Assembly (NCBI GenBank): GCA_900546215.1
Contig: URCD01000073.1
Location: 1 to 11,967, forward strand
Length of the DNA: 11,967 bases
From: an uncultured Eubacteriales bacterium
Lineage (GTDB): Bacteria; Bacillota; Clostridia; Lachnospirales; Anaerotignaceae
Direction: 5' to 3'
The notes beneath the pieces are model-generated. The model was not told where the DNA came from. It did not search any database and worked only from the letters and a program-made list of their open reading frames with translations. Both the position numbers and the translations under genes were made by a program. The first letter of the stretch is position 1; every line of letters begins with the position of its first letter. Positions 5,997-11,967 of this stretch are shown here, one piece after another.

Positions 5997-7220
5997 ATGA
6001 AGGCTCTAAACGTATCGTTTTTAAATACGGTAATATCCAAATATTATAATAAGGAGTGTATTATCCATATAACTGATACTACATCGAAAATAATAGCTTC
6101 ATCAGATAAGGAAAGAATCGGCACAGTAAGCAGCACAGCTATTTATATAAATAAGGTCCAGAGGGCGACGTCAATGGCGAACCCTGATGCTTCGAAGGAT
6201 ACATACAGCTCTGTTTATGGCGTTCCCGTATTAGCTGATGATGAAATATATGGAACAGTTATAGTGAGAGGACCGGCAAATACGGCTGTTCATATAGGTG
6301 AAACAATAAAGACTGCAATTGAAACCATAATAGAGTACGACAGCCATACATATTCAGACGCCCATCATAAGGATCTTATGTCACATTTAGCTTCAAAACT
6401 GTTAAGCGGCGGGATGGATAGGGAGGAAATATATTCGTCAATGTACAGACTGGATATGGATCCAGAGCTTTTAAGATGTGTAATATACATAAACCTGAAT
6501 TACCACCAGAATAATTATTTCAATGTAAAGCTGAATTTAGGATATATATCTGGTATAGAACAGCTGAAAGCAAATTTAATGGAAAGGCTGAATTCAAATC
6601 CATATCTAAATTCGCAGGATATAGTTTATATGCATGACTACAATACGGCTATTATAATTAAATCATTTATTCCGGTTTCAGACATATCACGAATTTATCT
6701 GTCACTGGACAAAATTTGCGGCAGCATTGTAGAAATATGCTCATCATTTAAGTCATTCAGTTTTAATATGGCATGCGGAAGCCTGTATTCTGACGTAATG
6801 GATATACAAAAAAGCTTTAACGAGGCAGAGGATTTAATAAAAATAGGAATAAAATCGAAAAAGGATGAAAGCTTTTTTATGCCTGAAAACATACTTTTTG
6901 AAAGCATCTGCTATTATATGCATCCGCAGATAACAAATAAAATAATCCTTTCCACAATATCAAAGCTCACTAAAAAAGACGGAACTATAGCAAAGGACAT
7001 AATAGACTGCGCTGAAGCATATGTTGACAGCTGTATGAATATATCAGAGACAGCGGCAAAAACATTCCTGCATAGAAACACTATAAATTCAAGACTGGAG
7101 CGGTTGTATATGATGACTGGGCTTAGGCCTGCAAAGAGCTTCGGCGATGCGTTTATTATTAAGGAAACGGCAGTTTACATAAGACAGAATGATTTGGAAA
7201 ATAAAAAAGGGCGGAGTTAA
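5997..7220 (+). CDS. CdaR/PucR-family transcriptional regulator with sugar-diacid recognition domain
   Basis: A 407-residue cytoplasmic regulator in three parts. Residues about 6-115 resemble the putative sugar-diacid recognition domain: K-I-I-A-S-S-D-K-E-R-I-G-T near 31-43 and Y-G-V-P-V...G-T-V-I-V-R-G-P near 74-93. A middle region (about 125-310) corresponds to the degenerate GGDEF-like part of this family. The C-terminus (about 335-380) is the PucR-type helix-turn-helix, with N-I-S-E-T-A-A, then H-R-N-T-I-N-S-R-L-E-R and L-Y-M-M-T-G-L. E. coli CdaR, the type member, activates galactarate, glucarate and glycerate catabolism. The gene is divergent from the kinase-enolase-methyltransferase operon and is probably its regulator; a glycerate-like or diacid inducer is inferred from the family. 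GGAGG lies 6 bases before the ATG. Its TAA lies in the loop of its terminator and overlaps the stop codon of the converging DUF3006 gene. Confidence 0.85.
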   Translation: MKALNVSFLNTVISKYYNKECIIHITDTTSKIIASSDKERIGTVSSTAIYINKVQRATSMANPDASKDTYSSVYGVPVLADDEIYGTVIVRGPANTAVHIGETIKTAIETIIEYDSHTYSDAHHKDLMSHLASKLLSGGMDREEIYSSMYRLDMDPELLRCVIYINLNYHQNNYFNVKLNLGYISGIEQLKANLMERLNSNPYLNSQDIVYMHDYNTAIIIKSFIPVSDISRIYLSLDKICGSIVEICSSFKSFSFNMACGSLYSDVMDIQKSFNEAEDLIKIGIKSKKDESFFMPENILFESICYYMHPQITNKIILSTISKLTKKDGTIAKDIIDCAEAYVDSCMNISETAAKTFLHRNTINSRLERLYMMTGLRPAKSFGDAFIIKETAVYIRQNDLENKKGRS

Positions 7221-7236
7221 TCCGCCCATAATTTTT
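7209..7236. terminator. Bidirectional terminator whose loop carries both convergent stop codons
   Basis: Perfect 7-base GC-rich stem GGGCGGA (7209-7215) / TCCGCCC (7221-7227) with loop GTTAA. A T-run follows on the plus strand (7231-7237), and the A-run at 7203-7208 gives a T-run on the minus strand. The plus-strand TAA (7218-7220) and the minus-strand TAA (7219-7217) both lie in the loop. Confidence 0.92.
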
Positions 7237-7423
7237 TTGCCTTTGAAGTGATTCTTTCGTGTCTTTTTTCTTCCTCATCAATTAGTTCTATAAACTGTAT
7301 ATCATATATTTTTCCTTCTTTTGAGCCATCGGGAAGAAGTACAGTCGGAATATCAATTTTTACTTTCTCATCGGTAAGGCATACTGCAAAATCACCTTCA
7401 AATCTGTCAATTGTCACTATCAT
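7217..7423 (-). CDS. DUF3006-family small protein
   Basis: A 68-residue protein of unknown function. It begins M-I-V-T-I-D-R-F-E-G-D-F-A, the hallmark opening of DUF3006, then has an L-L-P-D-G-S-K-E-G segment and a charged helical C-terminus. The ATG at 7423 is chosen because AAGGAGG lies 6 bases upstream; an in-frame ATG at 7456 would extend back across the Shine-Dalgarno into the preceding gene. It starts 11 bases after the stop codon of the ComEC-like lipoprotein, whose stop overlaps this Shine-Dalgarno, so translation is probably coupled. DUF3006 genes are known to accompany ComEC-like metallo-beta-lactamase genes, as here. The small size and lack of signal peptide suggest a cytoplasmic protein. 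Confidence 0.83.
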   Translation of the reverse strand: MIVTIDRFEGDFAVCLTDEKVKIDIPTVLLPDGSKEGKIYDIQFIELIDEEEKRHERITSKAKKLWAD

Positions 7424-7434
7424 AAAAAACCTCC

Positions 7435-8529
7435 TTATGGTTTGCATATGCCGCATGGAGTGTATCCTTCAGCAATTGCTTTATCATAATTATCCGTATA
7501 GGACTTATTGTTATCAGATATGCTTTTTACTGACGAGCAACTCTCAAGATGTATTTTTTTCGTATTTGTGTTGATCACATAGTTTTTTGAATTTTCAAGG
7601 GATGATTGAGAACTGCTGCTGTTAGCACTGTTTATATCAGAAGAATTAATTGAAATGTTTTTACCATCCGATATAGCGGTTATAGTTCCAAGCTCGTCAG
7701 TTCTGTAATATTTTATGCCTCTTTCGTTAAATTTTTCGATTGTTTCTTTATGCGGATGGCCATATGAATTGTCTCTTCCACAGCTTATTATTGCCGCGGA
7801 CGGGCATACGCTATCTAAAAATGTTTCGCTGGTTGAAGTAGAGCTTCCGTGATGGCCTGCCTTTAGTACATCTGCGCTGACATCATCGGTAATCTGGCTC
7901 TCAGAAAGCTCCTCAGCGTCTCCCATAAAAAGAAACGACGTATCGCCATAAATAATTTTAACCACTACGGAGTAGTCGTTTGTATTTTTGTAGCTGTCTG
8001 ACACTGGGGCCAGCATTTTAACTGATAACCCGTCTGTTTCTACAAGTGAAACACCAGACTTGGCAGTATTAATTGTCAATCCTTTAGAATCAATTGCATC
8101 AAGCACGTCCTCGAAAGTTTTCGTGTCGGCCGTTATCTTTGGCATATATATTTTTCCTATATCAAATGCGTTGATTACATCGTCAAGACCGCCTATATGA
8201 TCCTCATGCGGATGCGTGCCGACAACATAATCAATTGATGTGTAGCCCAGAGATTTTATATAGTTAACTGCTTTTTCACCTGTTTCGTTAGTCCCCGCAT
8301 CAATTAAAAGAGTTTCGCCGTTTGGTAGCTCTATAAACTCACTGTCACCTTGACCAACGTCAATATAGCTGACGCGCATATCATTGTTTCCTGGCAGTGA
8401 CGTCATTATAAAGTCATTTTTGGCCTCAGGCAGATATTTGTCTTCAGCATTAGCTTGGGAAGCGCAGGCGGAAAGGGTTATTAACGACAGACCCATTAGC
8501 AGAGCATACAGCTTCTTATTTATTTTCAT
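7435..8529 (-). CDS. ComEC-like metallo-beta-lactamase-fold lipoprotein with C-terminal Cys-rich domain
   Basis: A 364-residue protein. Residues 1-22 form a lipoprotein signal peptide with lipobox L-S-A-C (Cys22), so it should be anchored outside the membrane. Residues about 50-290 are a metallo-beta-lactamase domain like the C-terminal domain of the DNA-uptake channel ComEC: D-V-G-Q-G-D (57-62), L-L-I-D-A-G, T-H-P-H-E-D-H (105-111), M-G-D-A-E (202-206), G-H-H-G-S (225-229) and G-H-P-H (257-260). The metal ligands look complete. A Ser/Asn-rich linker (about 293-315) leads to a terminal domain with His327, Cys331, Cys359 and Cys362, an Ada-like Zn-binding module often attached to secreted nucleases and such hydrolases. 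A nuclease or phosphodiesterase role is inferred from the ComEC relationship. GGAGG lies 6 bases before the ATG, and the start overlaps the HxlR gene by 14 bases. Confidence 0.87.
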   Translation of the reverse strand: MKINKKLYALLMGLSLITLSACASQANAEDKYLPEAKNDFIMTSLPGNNDMRVSYIDVGQGDSEFIELPNGETLLIDAGTNETGEKAVNYIKSLGYTSIDYVVGTHPHEDHIGGLDDVINAFDIGKIYMPKITADTKTFEDVLDAIDSKGLTINTAKSGVSLVETDGLSVKMLAPVSDSYKNTNDYSVVVKIIYGDTSFLFMGDAEELSESQITDDVSADVLKAGHHGSSTSTSETFLDSVCPSAAIISCGRDNSYGHPHKETIEKFNERGIKYYRTDELGTITAISDGKNISINSSDINSANSSSSQSSLENSKNYVINTNTKKIHLESCSSVKSISDNNKSYTDNYDKAIAEGYTPCGICKP

Positions 8530-8902
8530 TTTTTACCTCCAAATTAAGTATCTTATTTATATTCGGATAATACGGTTTTTTATTTTCCTCAATCATCAGT
8601 ATTTCTCCAAACTCACTTAATGAATTGACAATAGGTATAAGCTGATTGCCGCGGTCAGTAAGGGTATATTCAACCCTAGGAGGATTTTCGCTGTAATCTG
8701 TCCTTTTAATTATTTTATATTCCTCCAGCTGCTGCAGCGCCCTTGTCAGTGCAGTATTAGTTATTACAGGAAATACCTTTTTTATCTGACCATATCTGAT
8801 ATTAGGACAACCGTTTATAAGCCAGATAAGCGGAAGCGACCATTTTCCGCCAAGTATGTCCATAGAAAAAGCTATAGGGCAGTGATCAATTATATCACCC
8901 AT
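8516..8902 (-). CDS. HxlR-family transcriptional regulator
   Basis: A 128-residue winged-helix protein of the HxlR group. Seen are the N-terminal H-C-P-I (Cys8), I-L-G-G-K-W-S-L-P-L-I-W-L, T-N-T-A-L-T-R-A-L-Q-Q-L-E in the recognition helix region, and a wing with P-P-R-V-E-Y-T-L-T-D-R-G. In relatives such as YodB and HypR an N-terminal cysteine senses quinones, disulfide stress or other electrophiles; Cys8 is in the matching place, so redox sensing is plausible. It is the first gene of the operon with the lipoprotein and DUF3006 genes. It is divergent from the flavin oxidoreductase across a 109-base gap and probably controls both sides. GGAG lies about 8 bases before the ATG at 8902. Its last codons contain the Shine-Dalgarno and start of the lipoprotein gene. 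Confidence 0.88.
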   Translation of the reverse strand: MGDIIDHCPIAFSMDILGGKWSLPLIWLINGCPNIRYGQIKKVFPVITNTALTRALQQLEEYKIIKRTDYSENPPRVEYTLTDRGNQLIPIVNSLSEFGEILMIEENKKPYYPNINKILNLEVKNENK

Positions 8903-8920
8903 TTACATCGCTCCAATCGG

Positions 8921-8934
8921 GCACAAAAATGTGC
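8921..8934. promoter_or_regulatory. Inverted repeat GCACA-N4-TGTGC, candidate operator
   Basis: A perfect 5-base inverted repeat with spacer AAAA lies in the leader of the HxlR gene, between the two divergent starts. It is followed by GTAC (8935-8938), nine T-rich bases, then TGTATAAC, a looser dyad of the kind HxlR-type proteins bind. Either could be the operator; nothing in the sequence decides between them. Confidence 0.4.
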
Positions 8935-8966
8935 GTACTTGTTTTTTATGTATAACTTTAATATAC

Positions 8967-8972
8967 TATAAT
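8967..8972 (+). promoter_or_regulatory. -10 box of the enoate reductase-like gene
   Basis: A perfect TATAAT with no good -35 (only T-rich sequence 16-18 bases upstream). This suggests a promoter that relies on, or is blocked by, a regulator binding the adjacent GTAC...GTAT region. Confidence 0.4.
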
Positions 8973-9011
8973 CATCAGTTAAAGTAAAGGTAGCAGGTAA
9001 GGAGGATACAT

Positions 9012-11009
9012 ATGTCATTAATTAGCGCAACACCTTTTAAAATCAATAATATGGAACTTAGAAACAGAATAATCATGCTTGTTATGCACACTGGATTTTC
9101 AACGGGAGGGCAGTTGACTGAGCAGGATAAAGCTTTTTTTGAGGAGCGTGCTAAGGGCGGAGCTGGCGCGATTACTCAGGTTTGCGGAATAAGTGATTAT
9201 GGTGCCGCAGATAATATGCCTAATATAAAAGAGGACTCCTTTTTTGAAAGAGAAAAGGCAATAACTGATATGATTCACAGTTATGGAACAAAGCATATTG
9301 TACAGCTTTTTCACAGGGGAAGAAACAGCGGAAGCAACTATGGCCTGAAGGCGGTTGCTCCATCAAATATACCTTCATCAATATATAGAAATGAGTGCGA
9401 TGTTTTAACAAAAGAGCAGATAGAGGAAACAATTAAGGATTTTGCAGATTCAGCCTTAAAGTGCAAGGAAATAGGAGTTGACGCCGTAGAGGTAAGCTGT
9501 TCAGCCGGATACCTTTTAACATTATTTCTTTCGCCATTAACAAATCTTCGTAACGATGAGTATGGCGGAGACGATGAAAGACGAATGAAAATGCCACTTG
9601 ATACCTTAAGGGCTGTAAGAGCTGCAGTAGGCAAGGAATATCCTGTAATTGTGCGTATTGCCGGTTCTCAGATGATGCCGGGAGGCTATGGTGTTGATTA
9701 TATGCAGGAATTTTGTAAAATAGCTGAAAAAGAGGGGCTCATTGACGCCGTAAACGTAACAGGCGGATGGCATGAAGCGCCCGTTCCGCAGATTTCATAT
9801 CAGCTTCCATCCGGCGGGTTTGCATATCTTGCAGATGCAATAAAAAGTGTAGTAAATGTACCTGTTATAGCATGTAACAGGATAAATAATATTGATACAA
9901 TGGAAGAGATACTTTCAAATGGAATGGCTGATTTTGTCGGCACAGCCAGGGGATTTTTAGCTGACCCATGCTTCGCGCAGAAGGTCTTGACAGGTATGCC
10001 GTACAACCGCTGTCAGGGATGCAACAAATGTATTGAGGCCGTGCTGAAAGGAAAACCGGTTCTCTGTGCATACAATCCTGAGGTTGGACATGAAGAGGAA
10101 GAAAAAACTCACAGGAAAGTAATTTCAGCAAAGAAAATTCTCGTTGTTGGAGCTGGACCTGCAGGACTTGAGGCTGCTAAAAAATCGGCTGAACGAGGTT
10201 ATAAAACTATATTATGCACCAAGGATAATAAACTTGGGGGAATGCTTGTTTCCGCCTCTGTACCTCCTGAAAAGCAGGATTTAATAAAATATGTTGAAAA
10301 TAAAAAATATGAGCTTGAACAGCTTGGTGTTGATATTAGATACGGTACCGAAGTTGATGGGGAATTTGTTAAAGAGCTTAATCCTTATTTCGTTGTAGAG
10401 GCTATAGGAAGCAATGCTGTTATTCCGCCTATAAAAGGGATAGACAGGGAGAATGTTTATATGGCTCTTGATGTGCTTAATGGCGGACATGAGCTTTTAG
10501 AAACGCTTAAAAAGGGCAGTACAATAATTATTGGCGGAGGCTCCGTAGGGCTTGAAACAGCAAGATTTATTGCCTCCAAACATTACGCAACTGAAAAGTC
10601 AAAATCATTTAATGAAATGTTTATAGGAAGCGATATACCTGCTGTTGATATACCGTTAAAAATAACAGTTGTAGAAATGACAAAGAAAATAGGACGTGAC
10701 CTTGGAGGTCTTAAATGGATTGTTATGAAAGAGGTAAAGGCAGACGGAATTAAGACAATGACAGAAACCGCTGTTAAAGAAATCGGAGATGGATATGTTC
10801 TTGCTGAGACTGCGGAGGGAGAAATAAAAATACCCGCAGACAACATAATTATTGCAGCCGGCTTTACTCCTAGAAGCAGTGATATAACACTGGCATGTCT
10901 CGATGAAAAAATTTCCTATGCAAAGATTGGTGACTGCGAAGAAGTAGGCGACGCCATGAAGGGAATACATGAGGCATATGAGCTTTTTTTGAGACTTTTT
11001 ATAGCTTAA
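9012..11009 (+). CDS. NADH:flavin oxidoreductase, 2,4-dienoyl-CoA reductase/enoate reductase family
   Basis: A 665-residue three-domain flavoenzyme. Residues 1-330 are an Old Yellow Enzyme TIM barrel for FMN. They include G-Y-L (Tyr167), F-L-S-P-L-T-N and G-G-W-H-E-A (His254), which match the FadH catalytic Tyr166/His252 pair. Cys334, Cys337, Cys340 and Cys352 (C-x2-C-x2-C-x11-C) bind a 4Fe-4S cluster. Residues from about 375 form an FAD/NAD(P)H domain with G-A-G-P-A-G (380-385) and a second dinucleotide motif G-G-G-S-V-G (508-513). Such enzymes pass hydride electrons from NAD(P)H via FAD and Fe-S to FMN to reduce a conjugated C=C. Relatives include FadH, clostridial enoate reductase and cinnamate-reducing FldZ, and the BaiCD/BaiH bile acid enzymes. 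The substrate cannot be read from sequence. AGGAGG lies 6 bases before the ATG. Probably controlled by the divergent HxlR gene. Confidence 0.9.
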   Translation: MSLISATPFKINNMELRNRIIMLVMHTGFSTGGQLTEQDKAFFEERAKGGAGAITQVCGISDYGAADNMPNIKEDSFFEREKAITDMIHSYGTKHIVQLFHRGRNSGSNYGLKAVAPSNIPSSIYRNECDVLTKEQIEETIKDFADSALKCKEIGVDAVEVSCSAGYLLTLFLSPLTNLRNDEYGGDDERRMKMPLDTLRAVRAAVGKEYPVIVRIAGSQMMPGGYGVDYMQEFCKIAEKEGLIDAVNVTGGWHEAPVPQISYQLPSGGFAYLADAIKSVVNVPVIACNRINNIDTMEEILSNGMADFVGTARGFLADPCFAQKVLTGMPYNRCQGCNKCIEAVLKGKPVLCAYNPEVGHEEEEKTHRKVISAKKILVVGAGPAGLEAAKKSAERGYKTILCTKDNKLGGMLVSASVPPEKQDLIKYVENKKYELEQLGVDIRYGTEVDGEFVKELNPYFVVEAIGSNAVIPPIKGIDRENVYMALDVLNGGHELLETLKKGSTIIIGGGSVGLETARFIASKHYATEKSKSFNEMFIGSDIPAVDIPLKITVVEMTKKIGRDLGGLKWIVMKEVKADGIKTMTETAVKEIGDGYVLAETAEGEIKIPADNIIIAAGFTPRSSDITLACLDEKISYAKIGDCEEVGDAMKGIHEAYELFLRLFIA

Positions 11010-11071
11010 TTTAATATTGATTCGTTTCCAAGCATAGTATTATTTAGAACATGTTTTGGAGATGAGTTACT

Positions 11072-11665
11072 CTGATAATCGATGTACTGACAAATATGGT
11101 CAACAGCTTCGGATATTTGGGAATATTTATTGCAACCTCACTGGAGTATGGATGTTTTCCTGTTTCCAGTGAGGTTTTGCTGCCTTTTATAGGATACTTT
11201 GTCTATGGAGGCAGGCTTAGTCTGTTTGGGGCTATTTTAGTAAGCACTGCCGGCGGAATAGTCGGCAGCCTTGTATGCTATTGTTTCGGAAGATTTGGAA
11301 AAAATTTTATTGAACATAGACTATGCAGAAAATATTTGTCACTAAAAAAAGGGGTAGAAAACGCAGAAAGGGTTTTTAACAAGTATGGCAGGCAGTCCGT
11401 ATTAATTGCCCGTGTTTTTCCCATAGCCCGTACATACATATCAATTCCAGCCGGATTGGCAGGTATGAGTGTTACGCTGTTTATTTTTTATACAACTCTT
11501 GGAGCGTTTTTGTGGAATACAATGCTTATATCGGCAGGATATTTTCTCGGAGAATATTGGAGAAGCGCAGGTTCTGTTATAGTCGAAAATCATGTGCTTT
11601 TTTATATTATCACGGCAGTTCTAAGCATTATACTAATAACCGTATCCAGAAAAAAAGCCAAGTAA
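11072..11665 (+). CDS. DedA-family (VTT-domain) membrane protein
   Basis: A polytopic inner-membrane protein of the DedA family, members of which include undecaprenyl-phosphate or phospholipid flippases. Motifs, numbered from the first ATG (11096): F-G-Y-L-G-I-F (5-11), Glu17, P-V-S-S-E-V (22-27), and A-R-V-F-P-I-A-R-T (105-113) followed by S-I-P-A-G-L-A-G-M. The last two are the conserved VTT-domain core with its essential arginines. The ATG at 11096 gives 189 residues but has no Shine-Dalgarno and leaves only four residues before F-G-Y-L-G. In-frame codons run back to a stop at 11063-11065. A CTG at 11072 lies 10 bases after GGAG (11058-11061) and restores the usual N-terminal length (197 residues), so I give it as the start with low certainty. 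It follows the flavoenzyme by 62-86 bases without a visible terminator and may be cotranscribed. Confidence 0.8.
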   Translation: MIIDVLTNMVNSFGYLGIFIATSLEYGCFPVSSEVLLPFIGYFVYGGRLSLFGAILVSTAGGIVGSLVCYCFGRFGKNFIEHRLCRKYLSLKKGVENAERVFNKYGRQSVLIARVFPIARTYISIPAGLAGMSVTLFIFYTTLGAFLWNTMLISAGYFLGEYWRSAGSVIVENHVLFYIITAVLSIILITVSRKKAK

Positions 11666-11690
11666 TACTTAAAATTGGCTTACATATTTT
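11655..11690 (+). terminator. Probable rho-independent terminator after the DedA gene
   Basis: A perfect 7-base stem AAGCCAA (11655-11661) / TTGGCTT (11675-11681) with a 13-base loop, followed by ACATATTTTTTA. The DedA TAA lies in the loop. The stem is only modestly GC-rich, so strength is uncertain. Confidence 0.6.
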
Positions 11691-11721
11691 TTACGCTATT
11701 CCTTTTTGATTTTTTTTGTAG

Positions 11722-11727
11722 TATAAT
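11722..11727 (+). promoter_or_regulatory. -10 box upstream of the larE-like gene
   Basis: TATAAT lies 48 bases before the ATG at 11776, behind a long T-tract. The best -35 candidate at the usual spacing (TTCCTT, 11699-11704) is weak, so the promoter call is tentative. Confidence 0.4.
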
Positions 11728-11775
11728 GTATTCCGTATGAATATCATCAGGATATTTACGTAAGGAGGCGTTAAT

Positions 11776-11967
11776 ATGGAAAAGTTAGATAAACTAAGAG
11801 AGTATATCTCACAGTTTGATAAGCTTTGCGTTGCATATTCCGGAGGAGTTGATTCCGACCTGGTTATGAACGTTGCTTATGAGGTCTTGAAGGATAATGC
11901 AATAGCCGTTATCGGAGACGGCATCATGCTTTCAAGAAAAGACATGGAAGACGCTGAATGGCTTGCC
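11776..11967 (+). CDS. larE: LarE-like PP-loop ATP pyrophosphatase (C-terminus off window)
   Basis: The first 64 codons of a gene cut by the window edge. Residues 19-27 read V-A-Y-S-G-G-V-D-S, the PP-loop that binds ATP. The following I-G-D-G-I-M-L-S-R-K-D-M-E-D-A matches the LarE pattern of an A-x-x-A/G-D segment followed by R-x-E/D-x-x-x-A. LarE is the sulfur-donating enzyme that makes the nickel-pincer nucleotide cofactor of lactate racemase LarA and related 2-hydroxyacid racemases and epimerases. Residue 28 is Asp, where most LarE proteins have Thr. Other PP-loop families (NAD synthetase, GuaA, asparagine synthetase) fit less well. AAGGAGG lies 8 bases before the ATG. Only about a quarter of the expected length is visible. 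Confidence 0.72.
   Translation, partial: MEKLDKLREYISQFDKLCVAYSGGVDSDLVMNVAYEVLKDNAIAVIGDGIMLSRKDMEDAEWLA

Noticed and set aside
7424..7456. ATG at 7456 as the DUF3006 start
   Set aside because: It would read through the AAGGAGG site and into the preceding gene. The family begins at the M-I-V-T-I-D segment starting at 7423.
8939..8947. T-tract in the HxlR/flavoenzyme gap as a terminator
   Set aside because: The preceding GCACA/TGTGC stem is short and separated from the T-tract by GTACTTG. Both flanking genes read away from the gap, so nothing there needs terminating.

Overview
The window is low-GC DNA with strong Shine-Dalgarno sites (AGGAGG types), short intergenic gaps and protein families typical of anaerobic Firmicutes. 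These include a methionine gamma-lyase, an MtaA-type methyltransferase, an Fe-S/FMN enoate-reductase-like enzyme and a LarE-like protein. The organism is most likely a member of the Clostridia; genus cannot be decided from the sequence. I see no tRNA, rRNA, CRISPR array, transposase or phage gene. The window looks like metabolic and accessory chromosome.

Left part (1-2376). A truncated NhaC-family transporter (minus strand) is divergent from a complete methionine gamma-lyase (plus strand). The roughly 400-base gap between them holds two copies of an ATCG-N8-GATAACGnGATAT element, one placed upstream of each predicted promoter. This suggests a co-regulated methionine (or related sulfur amino acid) uptake and degradation pair. 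The lyase converges on the next operon and shares a bidirectional terminator with it.

Centre-left (2376-7220). A three-gene minus-strand operon encodes an APH-fold small-molecule kinase, an enolase-family protein and an MtaA/CmuA-type Zn methyltransferase. The enolase starts one base after the kinase stop codon, and the methyltransferase follows 21 bases after the enolase. Divergent from the kinase is a CdaR/PucR-type regulator with a sugar-diacid/glycerate recognition domain. The enolase keeps the metal ligands and the catalytic Lys/Glu pair but has Ala in place of the nearly invariant active-site His of the S-H-R-S-G-E-T-E-D signature. It is therefore probably a specialised paralogue. A kinase, an enolase paralogue, a methyltransferase and a diacid/glycerate-type sensor together suggest an undescribed catabolic route for a hydroxy-acid. 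This is the most interesting part of the window.

Centre-right (7217-8902). A minus-strand operon encodes an HxlR-type regulator, a ComEC-like metallo-beta-lactamase lipoprotein with a C-terminal Cys-rich domain, and a small DUF3006 protein. The first two genes overlap by 14 bases. The DUF3006 gene converges on the CdaR-like gene, and the two stop codons overlap inside the loop of one shared terminator hairpin.

Right part (8903-11967). Divergent from the HxlR gene is a 665-residue FMN/4Fe-4S/FAD oxidoreductase of the 2,4-dienoyl-CoA reductase/enoate reductase family. It is followed by a DedA-family membrane protein, whose real start may be a non-ATG codon upstream, then a terminator and the first 64 codons of a LarE-like PP-loop protein cut off by the window edge.
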